From positions 1 to 64,000 of the forward strand of contig JAFREE010000115.1 in assembly GCA_019400425.1 (NCBI GenBank): a stretch of 64,000 nt of DNA. Reading direction: 5' to 3'. Within the stretch, counting starts at the first letter, position 1, and every line of letters starts with the position of its first letter. Shown here piece by piece: positions 34,730 to 45,888 of the stretch. The translations under genes were made by a program, and so were the position numbers. Source of the stretch: Hymenochaete sp. R1 (lineage: Eukaryota > Basidiomycota > Agaricomycetes > Hymenochaetales > Hymenochaetaceae). The notes beneath the pieces were generated by a model. It had not been told where the DNA came from. It ran no database searches and was given only the letters and a program-made list of their open reading frames with translations.

Positions 34730-36957
34730 TCAGGGACCGACCCCCCACGCTTCCAACCCCACAGCGTCGAACGAAATCATTTTGCCCTTCTTTACGCCGC
34801 TAGCGAGACAAGTATTGTCAAATGTTGGACACGGGTGTGTCGTTCCCGATATGAGACTCGCGTCGACGTATAACCCATAATGACCGTCTCTGAGCAATTC
34901 ATCACAGACATCAATCAAGACGAAATACGAGAAGAAGATGTGGGAAGCTCACCCGCCGCCAAAAGAAACTCCATCCGTATCACAGAGTGCGACGTAATCA
35001 TTCTTTCCTGTCCACTTGAATACTTTTAAATTCGGGCTATCTGATGTTTCTTTCCCTTCTGAAGGGCCGTCAACCATCCAAAGGAACGAGTCTCCGCCAC
35101 CATAATAGCTCCCATGGCTCAGAAAAATCCCCTCTGCGATCCATGCGCCGAAGATCCCATCTTCTGCATCTTGGATAACCAGTAGAGTACCGCGGGAAGG
35201 ACTAGAAGAAGAGAGGACACCACCAGCACCGCCTGCTACGAGGGTGGGTGCACAATTCGCGTAAAGAGTGTTGAGGGAGAGGCCGTGTTGGTCTGCGCTA
35301 TAGAGGAGGGACCATGTATCCGGAAGGCGATCAAGCGCGGGGAGATGTGATCGTAACTTAAATAAAATCGAAGGGTAAAAAAAAGAACGAGGTTGAGCAA
35401 AGATTTTGGTGCAATAAGTAAGTGGGGTTAGAAGGTTGACATACAACATTTGCTATGGCTTCGTCCAACAAAGGCGTCGTGACTGCGTTCCTCCCAACCA
35501 ACCTTACACCCTTTCCAACAAAACCTTTTCTCAGCTTTGGGTCAAACTCGAAGCCTTTCTCGTTCCAATTTCGATCGCCTGTGAATCCTGGTGCCCCAGA
35601 AGGAGGAATATACGCATGTGGTGCGAACGGCGAAGGTGAGGAGTCTGCATGCAATACAAGCGGGTTTTGTGGATGATCATGCGGCGTTGAGGGTGTTGTG
35701 AGGGAAAACGAAAGAGGAAGAGTCGATGCATGCGTTGGTATACGAGGTCCTGTGCTTGTAGACGTGTCTGCTCCATCGGTCGCGTTGCGAGCGTGTCCCC
35801 CTAGTCTCGATGTCCCGGGAGGTGAGGAAGGCCTCGTTGCTCGAGCGAAGAGGGATTGGAGTGAAGATTGTGTCGGACTCATCGAGGTCCCGCCCGGATC
35901 AGGGCCGGGAGACGCTGGTTCATGAGTTCCGCGAGCGGAGGTGGAGGATGGCGATGTTGGTGCTGCACGAGACGTTCCAAGTAAACCGAGAGTTGACATC
36001 CAAGAGCGGGTGGTATTAAAAGCAGTAGCGGGAGAAGGAAGAGCTCCAAGTGCCGGTGGTGTTTCTTTTCGATGATGAAGGTATGTGTCGGAGGCCGTGC
36101 GAGGAATTGTAGATGAGAATGATGAAGTGGGAGCGGGTGTGATCGCTGGGGGAGATGACGACGCCGAAGGTGACGCTGCTCGTAAGGGAGTTGAATTGGC
36201 GACGTCTGGGGATGCCAACTGGAGAGAAGAAGTGGACGCTTCTCGTAGAGCACGGCTGAGGTTTCCCTCTTTCTCCTCTTGGCTTTGAGAGGCCCGCAAC
36301 CATTGCCGTGGGTCCTTTTCGTGCTGCCGTAGCTCGTTGAGTACGCTACTTTCTCTTCTGGCTTTTGGATTAGCCAAATTGAGATTATCTTTTACTTGAG
36401 ATGAGCGCGAAAGGGGGTCAAGATCATGGAGCAACTCGTCACCGAGGGGAGCAGGAGTAGTCGACGGTTGCTTGTCCGCAAGATCGAACGGGTCCTGAGC
36501 AACATAATGGACATCATGGCTCGTGTTGTAATCACACTTTGCCAGCAATTGGCCACTTTGAGCATTGCCCGATTTATCACACTCATTCACAAGCAAGTCA
36601 AGCTGCAGTAAAGGCTCTAGAAAATATCAGCCTCAGTTAATTCTGCAGGGGTAGATTGGACGCACCTGGGCCTTTTGTCATTCCCTCCTCCGCACCTTCG
36701 TTCGTAGCCGATGACTGCATCCACCCTATCGGATCCTCTTCGTGGAGGCGCATCTCTTCTATTATGCGCTTTTCATTATCCTCGACTCTTTGGACAGCTC
36801 TATCTCGGAACGCTTTGAGCATGTCAGGCGACGCTCTGCGAGAAGTAGTCGACGGAGCTGCGCCTAACGGGTGATCCGTAACGGACACAAACGAACCAAA
36901 ATCGGAGTCTGACGTTGAAGACTCATTGCGTGAATGTATAGAAGGGGGAGCGGTCAT
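34730..36957 (-). CDS. TLDc-domain protein (OXR1-like)
   Basis: Exons 36957-36666, 36616-35445, 35356-34953 and 34889-34730 give 675 residues. The C-terminal part is a TLDc domain: LRSHLPALDRLPDTWSLLYS, HGLSLNTLYANC, LLVIQDAEDGIFGAWI, FLWMVDG, FKWTGKNDYVALCD, and FGGGDGHYGLYVD, which is completed across the last intron. It ends with TFDNTCL and VGLEAWGV. The family (OXR1, NCOA7, TLDC proteins) is linked to oxidative-stress protection and V-ATPase interaction. The N-terminal 450 residues are Ser/Pro-rich and disordered. They contain two copies of a short motif, MRLHEEDPIGWMQSS and LRQHEKDPRQWLRAS, one on each side of intron 1. The LDEAIA just before the domain is typical. No LysM domain is seen. 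Confidence 0.9.
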
Positions 36958-37822
36958 ACGAAAGTAGGCGGTGTACGTCGTGTTGTTGATGGTGGTGGTG
37001 GTGGTGGAGAAGCAAAGGCCTACGTGGATCAACGCGACTTTACTAGTGACCACGACGTTGATAACTTTGAACTCACATTCACCTCTTTCAACGTGATGTC
37101 TCAATTCAAGTTTTACAAAATACGGGCCTTAAAAGCTGATATATAGAGCTGTCGCCGGAACCGAAAATATTGTTGAGTGACGCAGACTTCTGAAGCAGCG
37201 AAGGAAGTAGCCAGTTTCCCTGCACGCACTCATTGGGGGCGGGAGGAGCTGTTACGATGTCTGAGCTGAGGATACTCATATGGATCCTCGCATCAGCACC
37301 ATTTCTTCGTCGGATGGATTCCACAGCCGAAAACGACGTTTGCGCTATATGTCGTGACTTTACTAGTGCTGAAAATAACTTCATCATGAAGACGATGATA
37401 CTAGGCTGACCAGGAGTGCTTTCTTGTCTATATTGGCGGCAGTGGACTGCTCGGTATTTTCTCAAAAAAGGATTATAGCATACTCGCACATGCTATTTGA
37501 GCAAGGTGAGCTCCCTGGCCTATCCTTTCGAATTTATCTCACATCTCAAATATTTGAAGTGAAGCGAATTGAAGTCCCGTACTTCACGGTAGGCTTTCTC
37601 AAAGGACGTAGCACCCCATGGAATTATGTCTACTTCCGACTGAGCGCCTTTCCCTTTAACGTCCTTTGCTAGACTCGGAGCAGTTCATTTTGGACAAATC
37701 AACTGATTCCGATTGAGTGCCACCAGTGGCACCAGTCGCCACAGCAAATGTGAAATTTCTTCAAGCGACAATTACGATTAGCGAGGAGGCCGTACTCTCT
37801 CATCCTTCGTAGCACGTAGGAG
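36958..37822. other. Intergenic
   Basis: This is the shared 5' region of the TLDc gene (reading left) and the first accessory-cluster gene (reading right). TATATA at 37140-37145 may serve the TLDc gene. No gene seen. Confidence 0.5.
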
Positions 37823-37830
37823 TATAAAAG
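37823..37830 (+). promoter_or_regulatory. TATA box of cluster gene A1
   Basis: TATAAAAG lies 75 bases upstream of the ATG at 37905, a convincing core-promoter position for this intron-less gene. Confidence 0.6.
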
Positions 37831-37904
37831 GGCGGCTGAAAAATTGTCGTCTCAAAGCAATCTCAATCGGTGTCAGGCAACTCAGTCACCAAGCGCACAT
37901 TATA

Positions 37905-38465
37905 ATGTCTAACCAAGCTCCCGTCGTCGTCAAGTTCCTTGACTATGACGAGCTGGATGCCGACAAGTACGAAGGTGCCATTTGCATTTACGACGATGAG
38001 AAACGCCGCGGGGATCTCAAGTTTCGCTGCAAATATCTCTTGCGCCTCTTCGCGGGTGATTCGGGTCTGGGTGAGCATGTGTATGCCGAAGCCCGTGCGA
38101 GTATCCTCCAACTTTTACAGCTCAACAGTGGCAACTCTGTCGACGTTATTCTTGCGATATCCGTGGGTAACAAGGATATGAAGAAGCGCAAATGGCTCGC
38201 GGCTGTCATCTCTACGCTCTGCTTCATCGAGGATACAACCATCGACAAGGTGGTGGAGAGAGCGTTGAGCGAGTACTCAGAGAAGTTCGGAAGTTCTGAA
38301 GGCGCCATACCTTATCAGTTCAAGGACATGTTGTTCTTCGAAGCGAAAAGGATCAAAAATGAGAATGCACTGGCGAAATATTCGGAATTGGAGAGCCAAT
38401 ACAATCGAGATGCGGATAGTGAGGATATGTGGGAAACGCTGAAGAGCAGCGTTTTGAGCAAGTAG
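37905..38465 (+). CDS. Accessory family, subgroup A, copy A1 (unknown)
   Basis: A single-exon gene of 186 residues starts MSNQAPVVVKFLDYDEL. No signal peptide or membrane segment is visible. The C-terminal core reads ILAISVGNKD, then KWLAAVISTLCFIEDTTIDK, YSEKFG, IPYQFKDMLFFEAKR, YSEL and EDMWETL. The same order is seen in six more genes of the next 15 kb: a short strand, a hydrophobic helix, an I-x-x-V turn, Fx3F/FG, PYxxxxML-x-x-E and a closing W. No catalytic residues can be assigned and I recognise no described family. A TATA box lies 75 bases upstream. The gene is divergent from the TLDc gene and convergent with the catalytic GH18 gene. Confidence 0.75.
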   Translation: MSNQAPVVVKFLDYDELDADKYEGAICIYDDEKRRGDLKFRCKYLLRLFAGDSGLGEHVYAEARASILQLLQLNSGNSVDVILAISVGNKDMKKRKWLAAVISTLCFIEDTTIDKVVERALSEYSEKFGSSEGAIPYQFKDMLFFEAKRIKNENALAKYSELESQYNRDADSEDMWETLKSSVLSK

Positions 38466-38978
38466 TAAAGTTATTTTTTGCTGCTGCATGTTGTTCCAGC
38501 ACTCCCCAAATCATTTCTAGCCTTTATGTATTCATTATTGTTATTTGGAATACATGTACGTGTTTAATGTATCCTCTGATCTACCCTCATCATTTTTCTT
38601 TACTCGAATCAACTTGGCAATGTCACTTTGAAGTCACGTAACCTGCATTATGAACACATTTATCTTTATCTTATGCACAATAAAAGGTCTGACATAAACC
38701 ATTATCGCATCGTGAGAACCCGGAGCCTTGGCTTGTGTGGTACGCTGGAGTTTGATCCTTAGAAAGCGGCGTCTGCCGACTCCAGGTACTCGAAGTCTGT
38801 ACTAGAGAAACATCCCGAGTTGTAAAGCAATAGACAAAAGGGTAGGCTGGGCTAAATCATAGCAGAGGATTTGGTGATGTATCCTTCCAAAGTAATGATA
38901 TTGATTGCACTACGCATTAATGTGAAATTCTACAAACCGTCTTGAATGCAAGCATCTATTGCATAATCGCGTAGGTTT
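38466..38978. other. Spacer between convergent A1 and GH18 gene 1
   Basis: The AT-rich 3' flanks of both genes meet here. An AATAAA polyadenylation-type signal occurs near 38679. No gene seen. Confidence 0.5.
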
Positions 38979-40219
38979 TTAAAGCGGGAAGGCTTCACTT
39001 CGGACAGTCTTAAGCCACTGTGCATCGGCACGAGGATATTGCCACACCGAAACACCTCCTGACCATCCTTGATCCTTGGCTTGCTTCAAACACTGGGAAA
39101 GCGTCGCCGGTTCTATTAGACCATCTTCTGCATCAGTTGCAGTGGCTGGCTTGCCAATGATGAGCTTGTTAGAATCGATACCGCTAGCTACAATTTGCAT
39201 AAGAGCAGTATTTGGGAAATTACCAACGGCAGTGTTGATAAGTGAGTCACAGTCGTGGTAGTCGTTTGTGTTATAGAAAAGGACGTTGTACTGAGTGAGA
39301 ATACCTTAGATAAAAAAGATTATATCGTAGCAATAGTATCTTATAACGTACCCAATCAATCATGTCTCCGACATTCTTGTGGACAGTGTTGTAGGCTCCC
39401 GATGAATAATGGTCCGGAGAAAACCACAAAGGAACGGCTAAGGCAGAAATTAAGTAGAAAATAGCGAGATCGAACTTATTGGGAGAGACGACATACGTGC
39501 GTGCGTGAGAATATATTCGCCTTGCGGCAACGTCTCCCTAAGCGCCTTTGTGAATGTCGTCAGAAATTCCTCAGCAGTCCCATCCGAACGATCCATAACA
39601 TCAAAGTCTTCGTAGTCAACGTCAATACCATCCAAGTCGTTGTCAATGACCCATTGCCCCATTGTCTGTGCAAGAGTCGTTGGATCCGCGCCGTTTGTGC
39701 TTGGCTTGTCCAACGCACCAAAGGCTGAGGCAATAATCTTAATTCCAGCATCGTTATACTGCTGTTTAATTTCTTTGCGCTTTGCCGAACCTAGCTGGGC
39801 CCAAGACTGACACTGGTCAGAAGCGCCGGTAGTCATAAGGAAGGAGAGGATTCTAGGAATGTCAAGTTAATACGGGCCGTCGCGAACATGACGAATGAAA
39901 ACACGAACACAACCGTATATCCCTCTAACTCAGAGGCATTGGGTAGCACGCCCTCGACAAACGTGCCACTGTAGAGAACGAACTGAGGAACAGATGCAGA
40001 ACCAGAACCGGAAGAGCCGCTTGAGCTACTGGAGGCCATACTAGCCGTTGCTGAACTTGTCCCACTTGACGTACCGGAAGAACGTCCTGTTTGACCATCA
40101 CTTTGTGTTTCAAGCACACTAGCGGGGTCCGATGAGCTAATGCTTGAATCTGCGGAGCACAGTGTCAAGAGGAGACTGTGCAGGAGAATGGTGCTCAACG
40201 ACAATCCCAGAATCTTCAT
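38979..40219 (-). CDS. GH18 chitinase, catalytic signature intact
   Basis: Exons 40219-39909, 39852-39497, 39437-39352 and 39290-38979 give 354 residues. MKILGLSLSTILLHSLLLTL is a signal peptide, followed by a Ser/Gly-rich linker of about 60 residues. The GH18 barrel follows: FVLYSGTFVEGVLPNASE, the GYTVV strand completed across intron 1 into ILSFLMTTGASDQ, IKIIASAFGA and DLDGIDVDYEDFDVM. The last contains DxxDxDxE with the catalytic Glu. Further marks are ILTHAPVPLWFSPDHY, GDMIDWYNVLFYN, KLIIGKPA and GVSVWQYPRAD. I infer a secreted chitinase or endo-N-acetylglucosaminidase-like hydrolase. The donor of intron 1 (GTTCGT) is unusual but phase-consistent. A related gene with matching exon sizes lies at 45.9-47.1 kb. 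Confidence 0.87.
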
Positions 40220-41136
40220 GCCGAGATCAATAGTATTAAAATGCGTAGGTAAAGAACGTGAGTTTACGCTCAAATGCTGGGCGTTGAGTTGACTATTGAC
40301 GAAGGTCGTGGACCGATACTGACGAACCTTTCTCAACAATGTTGTGAGAAAAAAAGAGAGAAGTGGAGGGGGTAAAGAAAAGGAGCAAAGAGGTTCTGAA
40401 AGTATGTTAATATAGTAAATTATGAGATACTCACGGTAAAGCTGTGATGGTTGCGAAACAGCTATATTCTACAAAATGGAAAGGGAAGACTGCCCCATGT
40501 GAACCAAGAAGGAGCATTATTGTGCAGTCTATAAGTTTGCGGAGAGGGGAAGTGTGGAATGAGTCGAGCTCCCTTTGCATTGCAAAGTTTCTCTATAAAC
40601 AATATACTCAACGAGGGAAGTTACTATACTGAATTACGCAGGTGTAGGTTAGAGACCATCACAATGGCGCATATGGACATTTTGGATGCTTACAGCTTCG
40701 GAACTTCACATATGTGCGCTCTCATGGGAATCTAGACCAGCAAGCATCCACCATGGAAGGTAAATATTGTGTATCCAGTACTGTATTATGCGGTTTAGCT
40801 CGTTGGCGGAACCATGAAAAATGAAAGCTTCGCGACTCACCAGGCTCTGTTGCCCCTCGCGGATATATAAGTATTTCCCAAACGAGTTTCTCAGAACCAC
40901 TTGGAATGCCTAAAGCTGAAAGGAGTGTACACGTACAGTCCAACCCCCTGAGTTTTAGTAGTGGCACCATTTGCCACCGCCTAAAGCAAATATCTTTGCG
41001 GTCACGGAAATATCCACACTTGGAAAGCCGATCCTGTAAGGTATTCCAAATCATAAAAAGGAGTGGACCTACCCATTCGACAGTACCCGATATCATTTTG
41101 ACCCACAACAATCTCGACCCCATACTGGCCCACACG
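40220..41136. other. Intergenic between GH18 gene 1 and A2
   Basis: Promoters of two divergent genes lie here. TATATAAG at 40864-40871 is 266 bases before the A2 start and could serve a long leader. An in-frame extension of A2 upstream to 40906 was judged leader. No other gene seen. Confidence 0.5.
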
Positions 41137-41706
41137 ATGTACATTCAGGTCCCCTTCAATATCAAATTCCTCGACTACTTCAGCAGAGATAATGTCGCCA
41201 GAGAGGTCACGACCTGTATCTACGATCCTGACGCTAGAAGAAAGTACGGGTCTGATGTTCACTACTATGGGCACAGTGTGGACTTCGATCATTTGATTGG
41301 CTATACCATGCAGAATGAGGATAGTACAAACCGATTCGTTCATTCCGCTATTTCAACATCCTATCCTCTCGGCAACATCCAGTTCGTCCTAGCATTCTAT
41401 GGCGGCGACGAGAACGAGCGGACTCGGGCGCGCCTTTCGGCAGTCATCACCATTACTTGCTTCATGCATAGGGCGACGATTGGATCGGTGCTGAAGAAAG
41501 CGATAGAAGGGTATGCGGAGGAGTTTGGTAACTGCAATAATGTTGTTCCATACAAGATCAGAATGATGTTGGCGAATGAGTCGAGAAGAGTCGACATGTC
41601 GAAATCGACGCTGGGGAAATATCCAAAGCTTAGAAAGTTGGTTGATGACGGAGCCAATGACGCTGATATTTGGGACGCGCTGAGGGAGTGCGTTCTCCCC
41701 GAGTGA
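41137..41706 (+). CDS. Accessory family, subgroup A, copy A2 (unknown)
   Basis: A single-exon gene of 189 residues from the ATG at 41137. I chose this start because MYIQVPFNIKFLDYFSRD aligns with the A1 start (VVVKFLDYDELD). An earlier in-frame ATG at 40906 would add an unrelated basic stretch. The core repeats the family order: FVLAFYGGDENE, RLSAVITITCFMHRATIGSV, YAEEFG, VPYKIRMMLANESRR, KYPKLRKLVDDGA and ADIWDAL. There is no signal peptide, membrane helix or catalytic signature. It is adjacent to the intact GH18 gene and divergent from it. The function is unknown. Confidence 0.72.
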   Translation: MYIQVPFNIKFLDYFSRDNVAREVTTCIYDPDARRKYGSDVHYYGHSVDFDHLIGYTMQNEDSTNRFVHSAISTSYPLGNIQFVLAFYGGDENERTRARLSAVITITCFMHRATIGSVLKKAIEGYAEEFGNCNNVVPYKIRMMLANESRRVDMSKSTLGKYPKLRKLVDDGANDADIWDALRECVLPE

Positions 41707-42445
41707 TGTCGCTGCTGCTGGTAGCTATATGTAGCTCTGGAAACAATGCGATTCCGTTCGTTCAATGACTCAAGGCACCCCATAGTATACCCTCAGACGA
41801 CTGATCATTACAATGTCGATGCTTTATTGGGTTCGTACCATCTACCTTCCTGTAAAGCCTGTATATCTAAGATGTTGAAAGCTCAAGTCGGTGCTCATTT
41901 GAACCAAGATAATATTTCAGCAATAACCTGGTAGCATAGCAATTGTCAGTAGCACTAGTTGCCTCCGCTTAGTGAAAAGGCCTCACCAAATGAGCAGGAA
42001 TACTTCTTCGAAAAGCCATGCTTACTTGCCCATTGGCCACGCTGATCTGAGCGACAGCGTAACTTCGCCACCGAGAAGACACCTACCGGTCATTAACGAC
42101 ATGTCCAGTACCGTAGATGAGGCATCATTAAGCGTCATATTCAGGGATCCATGCCCTGCTTGAAAGGACATTGTCGGATACGTTGCCGTCATCGAGGCAT
42201 TCGGTGGTAAAGAACCTCGCAGAAGAAAATAAAGGACAGTTTTTGCAGTTGCCACTGTACGTCTACGCAACGTTTTCCTGTAAACTGACCATTGCTAACT
42301 CAACATAGAATGTCGATTGCAACGTTTTGCCTTCTATTTATGTATGTCAAGTATTTAATAGAAGAGCATAGTTCGGAGATAATGATGGTGGTGGTAAGAA
42401 GATGAAGTGCGAGTTAGAGAAACGCGATTCGCTTCTCAGCTTGTA
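41707..42445. other. Intergenic
   Basis: Small frames on both strands show no domain. This is the 3' flank of A2 and the promoter of the TRIP4-type gene. Confidence 0.5.
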
Positions 42446-42467
42446 ACGACGACGACGACGACGACGC
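42446..42467. repeat. (ACG)n microsatellite in TRIP4 leader
   Basis: Seven uninterrupted ACG triplets end four bases before the ATG at 42472, so the leader of the zinc-finger gene carries a length-variable trinucleotide repeat. Confidence 0.8.
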
Positions 42468-42471
42468 ATCG

Positions 42472-43401
42472 ATGGCACGTCGCCAGACACCATGGGCTCA
42501 ATCAACTCTCATTTCTGACCTCAATAAACCCCAAAAGAAACCAGCAACAAAAGGCAAGGAAAAACAGCAACCTTCTCAAGCCCAGAAAAGCCATGCAGTT
42601 TTGGCGCTAGAACGGAAGCTGAAGAAGTTGGGAGGGAAGAAGGGCGACGAGAGGGATCCTGAAGGCGGCTGTCTCTGTCAAGGTACGTCTTTCTCAATCT
42701 CTGTCCAGTAATATTATTATTTATTGAAGCTAATAGCCAGAACTCATGGGCTCTCTCCCTATACCCCGCTGTGCAGAAGTTGCGGTCTAATCCTATGCGA
42801 ACTCAATGAACCGTTTTTTGCATGCCCATTCCAACAATGCAGCGCTATTCTCCTCGATCGCGAATCGAAATCCGCACTTGTCACACGCCTAAACGACGAA
42901 ATAGCAACTGTGATCACAAAAGAAGAAGAGGAAGTTGAAAGATCTTTGGAAGAGGCTCGTCGAGCTGCAGGTTCCTTCCCAACTCTAGCAGGAAAGCCCA
43001 ATACTCCGATACCTGTTCCTCAAACACACACGGTTCTGTCGATAGGTGCTGGCAGTGGAAAGTCGAAGCGTGTCACAGTATCATCTTATAGCCAAACAGC
43101 GTCGTCGAAATTCCCGGACTACTTGAGCAATGCTTCGGAATCAGAAAGCAAGGTCGTGCAAGGAGGGGAGATGATTCAGCGTGTCCACCTCGAAACGCTT
43201 CAACAACGTCTACAGCCCATCACGAATCGACCGTGGGCTGATACTCTCGGTGATGGTTCGGACCTGCTCTACGTTCGTGATCCTCTGATTGTTCAAGAAG
43301 AGAAACGGCGAGCTCGGAAAGAACGAGGGTCGGTGGGGGATAGACAAGGGACTGCGGACATTGAGAATGGCGCGGGCTCGGGATCAGGACCTTCCCGATA
43401 A
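42472..43401 (+). CDS. TRIP4/ASC-1-type C2HC5 zinc-finger protein
   Basis: Exons 42472-42682 and 42737-43401 give 291 residues. The intron falls inside the zinc finger, and splicing restores GGCLCQARTHGLSPYTPLC. The metal-binding order is then CxC, His, C.SCGLILC, and CPFQQC, the C2HC5 domain of activating signal cointegrator 1 (TRIP4). In animals TRIP4 is the scaffold of the ASC-1 complex, which clears collided ribosomes and assists transcription. This protein is about half the length of the human one and has no visible ASCH domain, as expected for fungal relatives. The C-terminal half is charged and probably disordered, with a conserved-looking RPWADTLGDGSDLLYVRDPL patch. It is the only conserved housekeeping-type gene inside the accessory cluster. 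Confidence 0.88.
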
Positions 43402-43809
43402 TTGATTGGTGCGTATCTGGCTTATGATCTCTTCTCTCTTCAGTTTAATAACCTTCAGTTTCATTTCAGACAGCCTCAGCCTCAGCCTGATAAACAAGAA
43501 GTCGTTGACGCACACACTTCGATTCTCCTTGCATCTTTCGCATTAAAGCCTCCCATAATCGTTATGCGAACCCACTCGCGACTGTATCCCCTTGGAATGT
43601 CCTGGACAACCCCAAGTCTCTTTTCCCCTTTTACTTCACCAACTCCGTTATCCATTCCTCAAATGCTCGCCACATTACGGAACCTTTCCAAGTGCCACCG
43701 CGAACCCAATGAAGCTCGTCGCCACTGATTCACCATCAAGAGTTTTCTTTCGCGGCTTTCGCTTCCATTCGGGTTCACAAATATGTACTCTGCACAGTCA
43801 AGGGTGATG
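43402..43809. other. Intergenic
   Basis: This is the 3' flank of the TRIP4-type gene, with a CAGCCT direct repeat near 43470-43485, and the promoter of A3. No gene seen. Confidence 0.5.
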
Positions 43810-43817
43810 TATAAATA
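43810..43817 (+). promoter_or_regulatory. TATA box of cluster gene A3
   Basis: TATAAATA lies 40 bases upstream of the ATG at 43857, implying a very short leader. Confidence 0.55.
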
Positions 43818-43856
43818 AGTGCAACGATTGGCTCCAACAACCTCACACCAGCCAGC

Positions 43857-44432
43857 ATGAAGATCCCAAACAACGATCTCGAAATTGTTTTCTCCGACTA
43901 CCAAACTTTCAAACGGTCCACGAATAGTAGAGACATTCTTATCGTCGACACTCCTGATAAATCAGACGACGTGACGACGGTAGATGGACTCAATTTCCGT
44001 CGCAGTGATACGCTTTCCGCTTTGCTGGGGTACTTCGGAAGGGCCCACGGTCGTAATGAGTACCATCAGGACTCTCTCAACCCTGTCACCTCGGAAAGCT
44101 ACGACCGCGTTAACTTCGTCACCGACTTCACTCAAGGCTCGGAGGAAGAGAAGAAGGAAAAGCAACTAACCACATTCCTCATCGTCATCGCTATGCTTAC
44201 GAAGAGTGCAATTGACGACGTGTGGGAGAAATGGCACACCGAGTACCCGAGTGCATTTGGTGATGTCAATGGCGTCTTCCCCTACGAAATATCAACTGTC
44301 TTGAACAATGAGAATGCTTTCTTAAAGGATACGTCGACGTTGATGAAGCATCCGAAGGTCAAAGAATTGGTGGATAAGGGTGCACGCAATGACGAAATAT
44401 GGACAAAGTTACTCGAGGATATCGCAATATGA
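43857..44432 (+). CDS. Accessory family, subgroup A, copy A3 (unknown)
   Basis: A single-exon gene of 191 residues starts MKIPNNDLEIVFSDYQTFKR, matching the hydrophobic-x-F-x-DY opening of A1, A2 and B1. The core shows FVTDFTQGSEEE, QLTTFLIVIAMLTKSAIDDV, YPSAFG, FPYEISTVLNNENAF, KHPKVKELVDKGA and DEIWTKLLED, the same order as the other members. No secretion signal, membrane helix or enzymatic motif is visible. Only 192 bases separate it from the next family gene (B1) on the same strand, the tightest spacing in the cluster. The function is unknown. Confidence 0.75.
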   Translation: MKIPNNDLEIVFSDYQTFKRSTNSRDILIVDTPDKSDDVTTVDGLNFRRSDTLSALLGYFGRAHGRNEYHQDSLNPVTSESYDRVNFVTDFTQGSEEEKKEKQLTTFLIVIAMLTKSAIDDVWEKWHTEYPSAFGDVNGVFPYEISTVLNNENAFLKDTSTLMKHPKVKELVDKGARNDEIWTKLLEDIAI

Positions 44433-44624
44433 GTGCGGTTTATTACTTATGTATGTATTACACTCCCAATGAGCTTCATTTTGTAGTAATGCATACACTG
44501 AAACATTTCGGTATGAAGTTGTTCCAATGGTATTAGCCAGTTTGTTTATGCAAAGTCTTTTTTACAAAGTAAGTGTGCCCGCATATCATTAACTTCATCT
44601 ATCGATATCCAACCATCATCCACA

Positions 44625-45245
44625 ATGACTTCAAACGAAATCTTCTTCGGCGACTACGATGATTATTACAACGGGCTCAAGAAAGGCCGGAATCCGAACG
44701 GCATTGTCTTTTGTCTACACGTCATGGATACCACTCACCTAACCGACCACACTCTCAAGAGCATCTCCAAACGCAACAAGACGACAATGAAATACAATAC
44801 TGCCTTCGACGACTTGCAAGACATGCTTGGTGACAGACGAGAACGAGAGGATTTCCAGGCAATATTGACCCGCTTTGAGGGAAAGCCAATTATGCTTTAT
44901 CTCGATCTCATGTCTCGATCTGCCCCAGCACAGAAGTTGACGACGCTTGTCATGTTCTTTTGTCTTTTGGATAGAAAGCCTATACTAGACGTTCTGTCTA
45001 CCAGAGGCAAGCTTTTCTGGGAAAAGTTCCCTGAATGCAAGAGCACGACACCTCTCTTTATGCGGGCGATGCTGAAAGCTGAGAGAAAAGCTTTCGGAGA
45101 CAGTTCTGTCATTGCACGGATTCCTCAAGTCGACAAAGCATGCCTCCGGGAAAACAAGAAGAAATTTAACCCAGAAGAGGTGTGGAAGCTCATTGCGAAG
45201 CACTCTACTTCTAGTACAAATGAAGACAGGCTCGGAGCAAAGTGA
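44625..45245 (+). CDS. Accessory family, subgroup B, copy B1 (unknown)
   Basis: A single-exon gene of 206 residues starts MTSNEIFFGDYDDYYNGLKK. It is clearly paired with B2 (48886-49497): both read VFC.HVMD, SK.N...MKYN, then GK.IM..LDL, followed by FFCLLD.KP.LDVL and MLKAERKAFG / MLEAEDRAFD. The link to subgroup A is weaker but runs through the same order (helix, I/L-x-x-V, Fx3FP, P....ML..E..F, EEVWKLI). The C-terminus is basic and Ser-rich. No signal peptide or membrane helix is seen. The function is unknown. Confidence 0.75.
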   Translation: MTSNEIFFGDYDDYYNGLKKGRNPNGIVFCLHVMDTTHLTDHTLKSISKRNKTTMKYNTAFDDLQDMLGDRREREDFQAILTRFEGKPIMLYLDLMSRSAPAQKLTTLVMFFCLLDRKPILDVLSTRGKLFWEKFPECKSTTPLFMRAMLKAERKAFGDSSVIARIPQVDKACLRENKKKFNPEEVWKLIAKHSTSSTNEDRLGAK

Positions 45246-45888
45246 ACCCTTTCTGCAACCAGTTTACATCGCATGCGTTACTCTTCTAGTATCAGTGTCT
45301 TTGAATCTCTCTTGTGTATGTATACATGTACCTGGCGCTGACCCCAAAAGCGGTCGGGTTGTTCATGATACCATAATGTTACGATTATTTTCTCAACCGT
45401 GGCACCGAATCGCCTCAGTGACTTCGCCTCTTTCTTTGGAGGTAGTATCAGCTTACACCTTTTTCTTAGTATCACAACTTCGATTACAAGTTTGTTACCA
45501 ACTCTATCTTGAATGTAACAAGAAGTGGGTGAGAAATGGACCCAAGTATCATAAATTAGATAACTGTGTACAATGGATTCCCAACCGGACACGCGAAATA
45601 ACTAATAGAGCGCTCGAGATCAAACAGTAGCGCAGGGGAAGAATTGACCTGCCGCATAATAAATACGTGATACTCATATGTGCGCAATGCACCCAAAAAT
45701 CAAGTCAACGTTACCAAAAGAATATGAAGAAAAGGAGACGCAAACACGGAAAACCGGTTACAAACCGAGTCTACGACAATACTACGGAAACTGGTATGAT
45801 GTCTTAAGAGAGAAATCCGAAATTAGAACGACAATTATCGATCAATTCCATAATTTATCCAGTAAGGAAGAATGCAAACAAAATTTGA
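45246..45888. other. Spacer between B1 and GH18 gene 2
   Basis: The genes on either side converge here. Frames at 45278-45592 and 45678-45935 have no domain support. No gene seen. Confidence 0.5.

Noticed and set aside
40906..41136. Upstream in-frame extension of A2
   Set aside because: It lacks similarity to A1 and A3, whereas the ATG at 41137 aligns with their starts.
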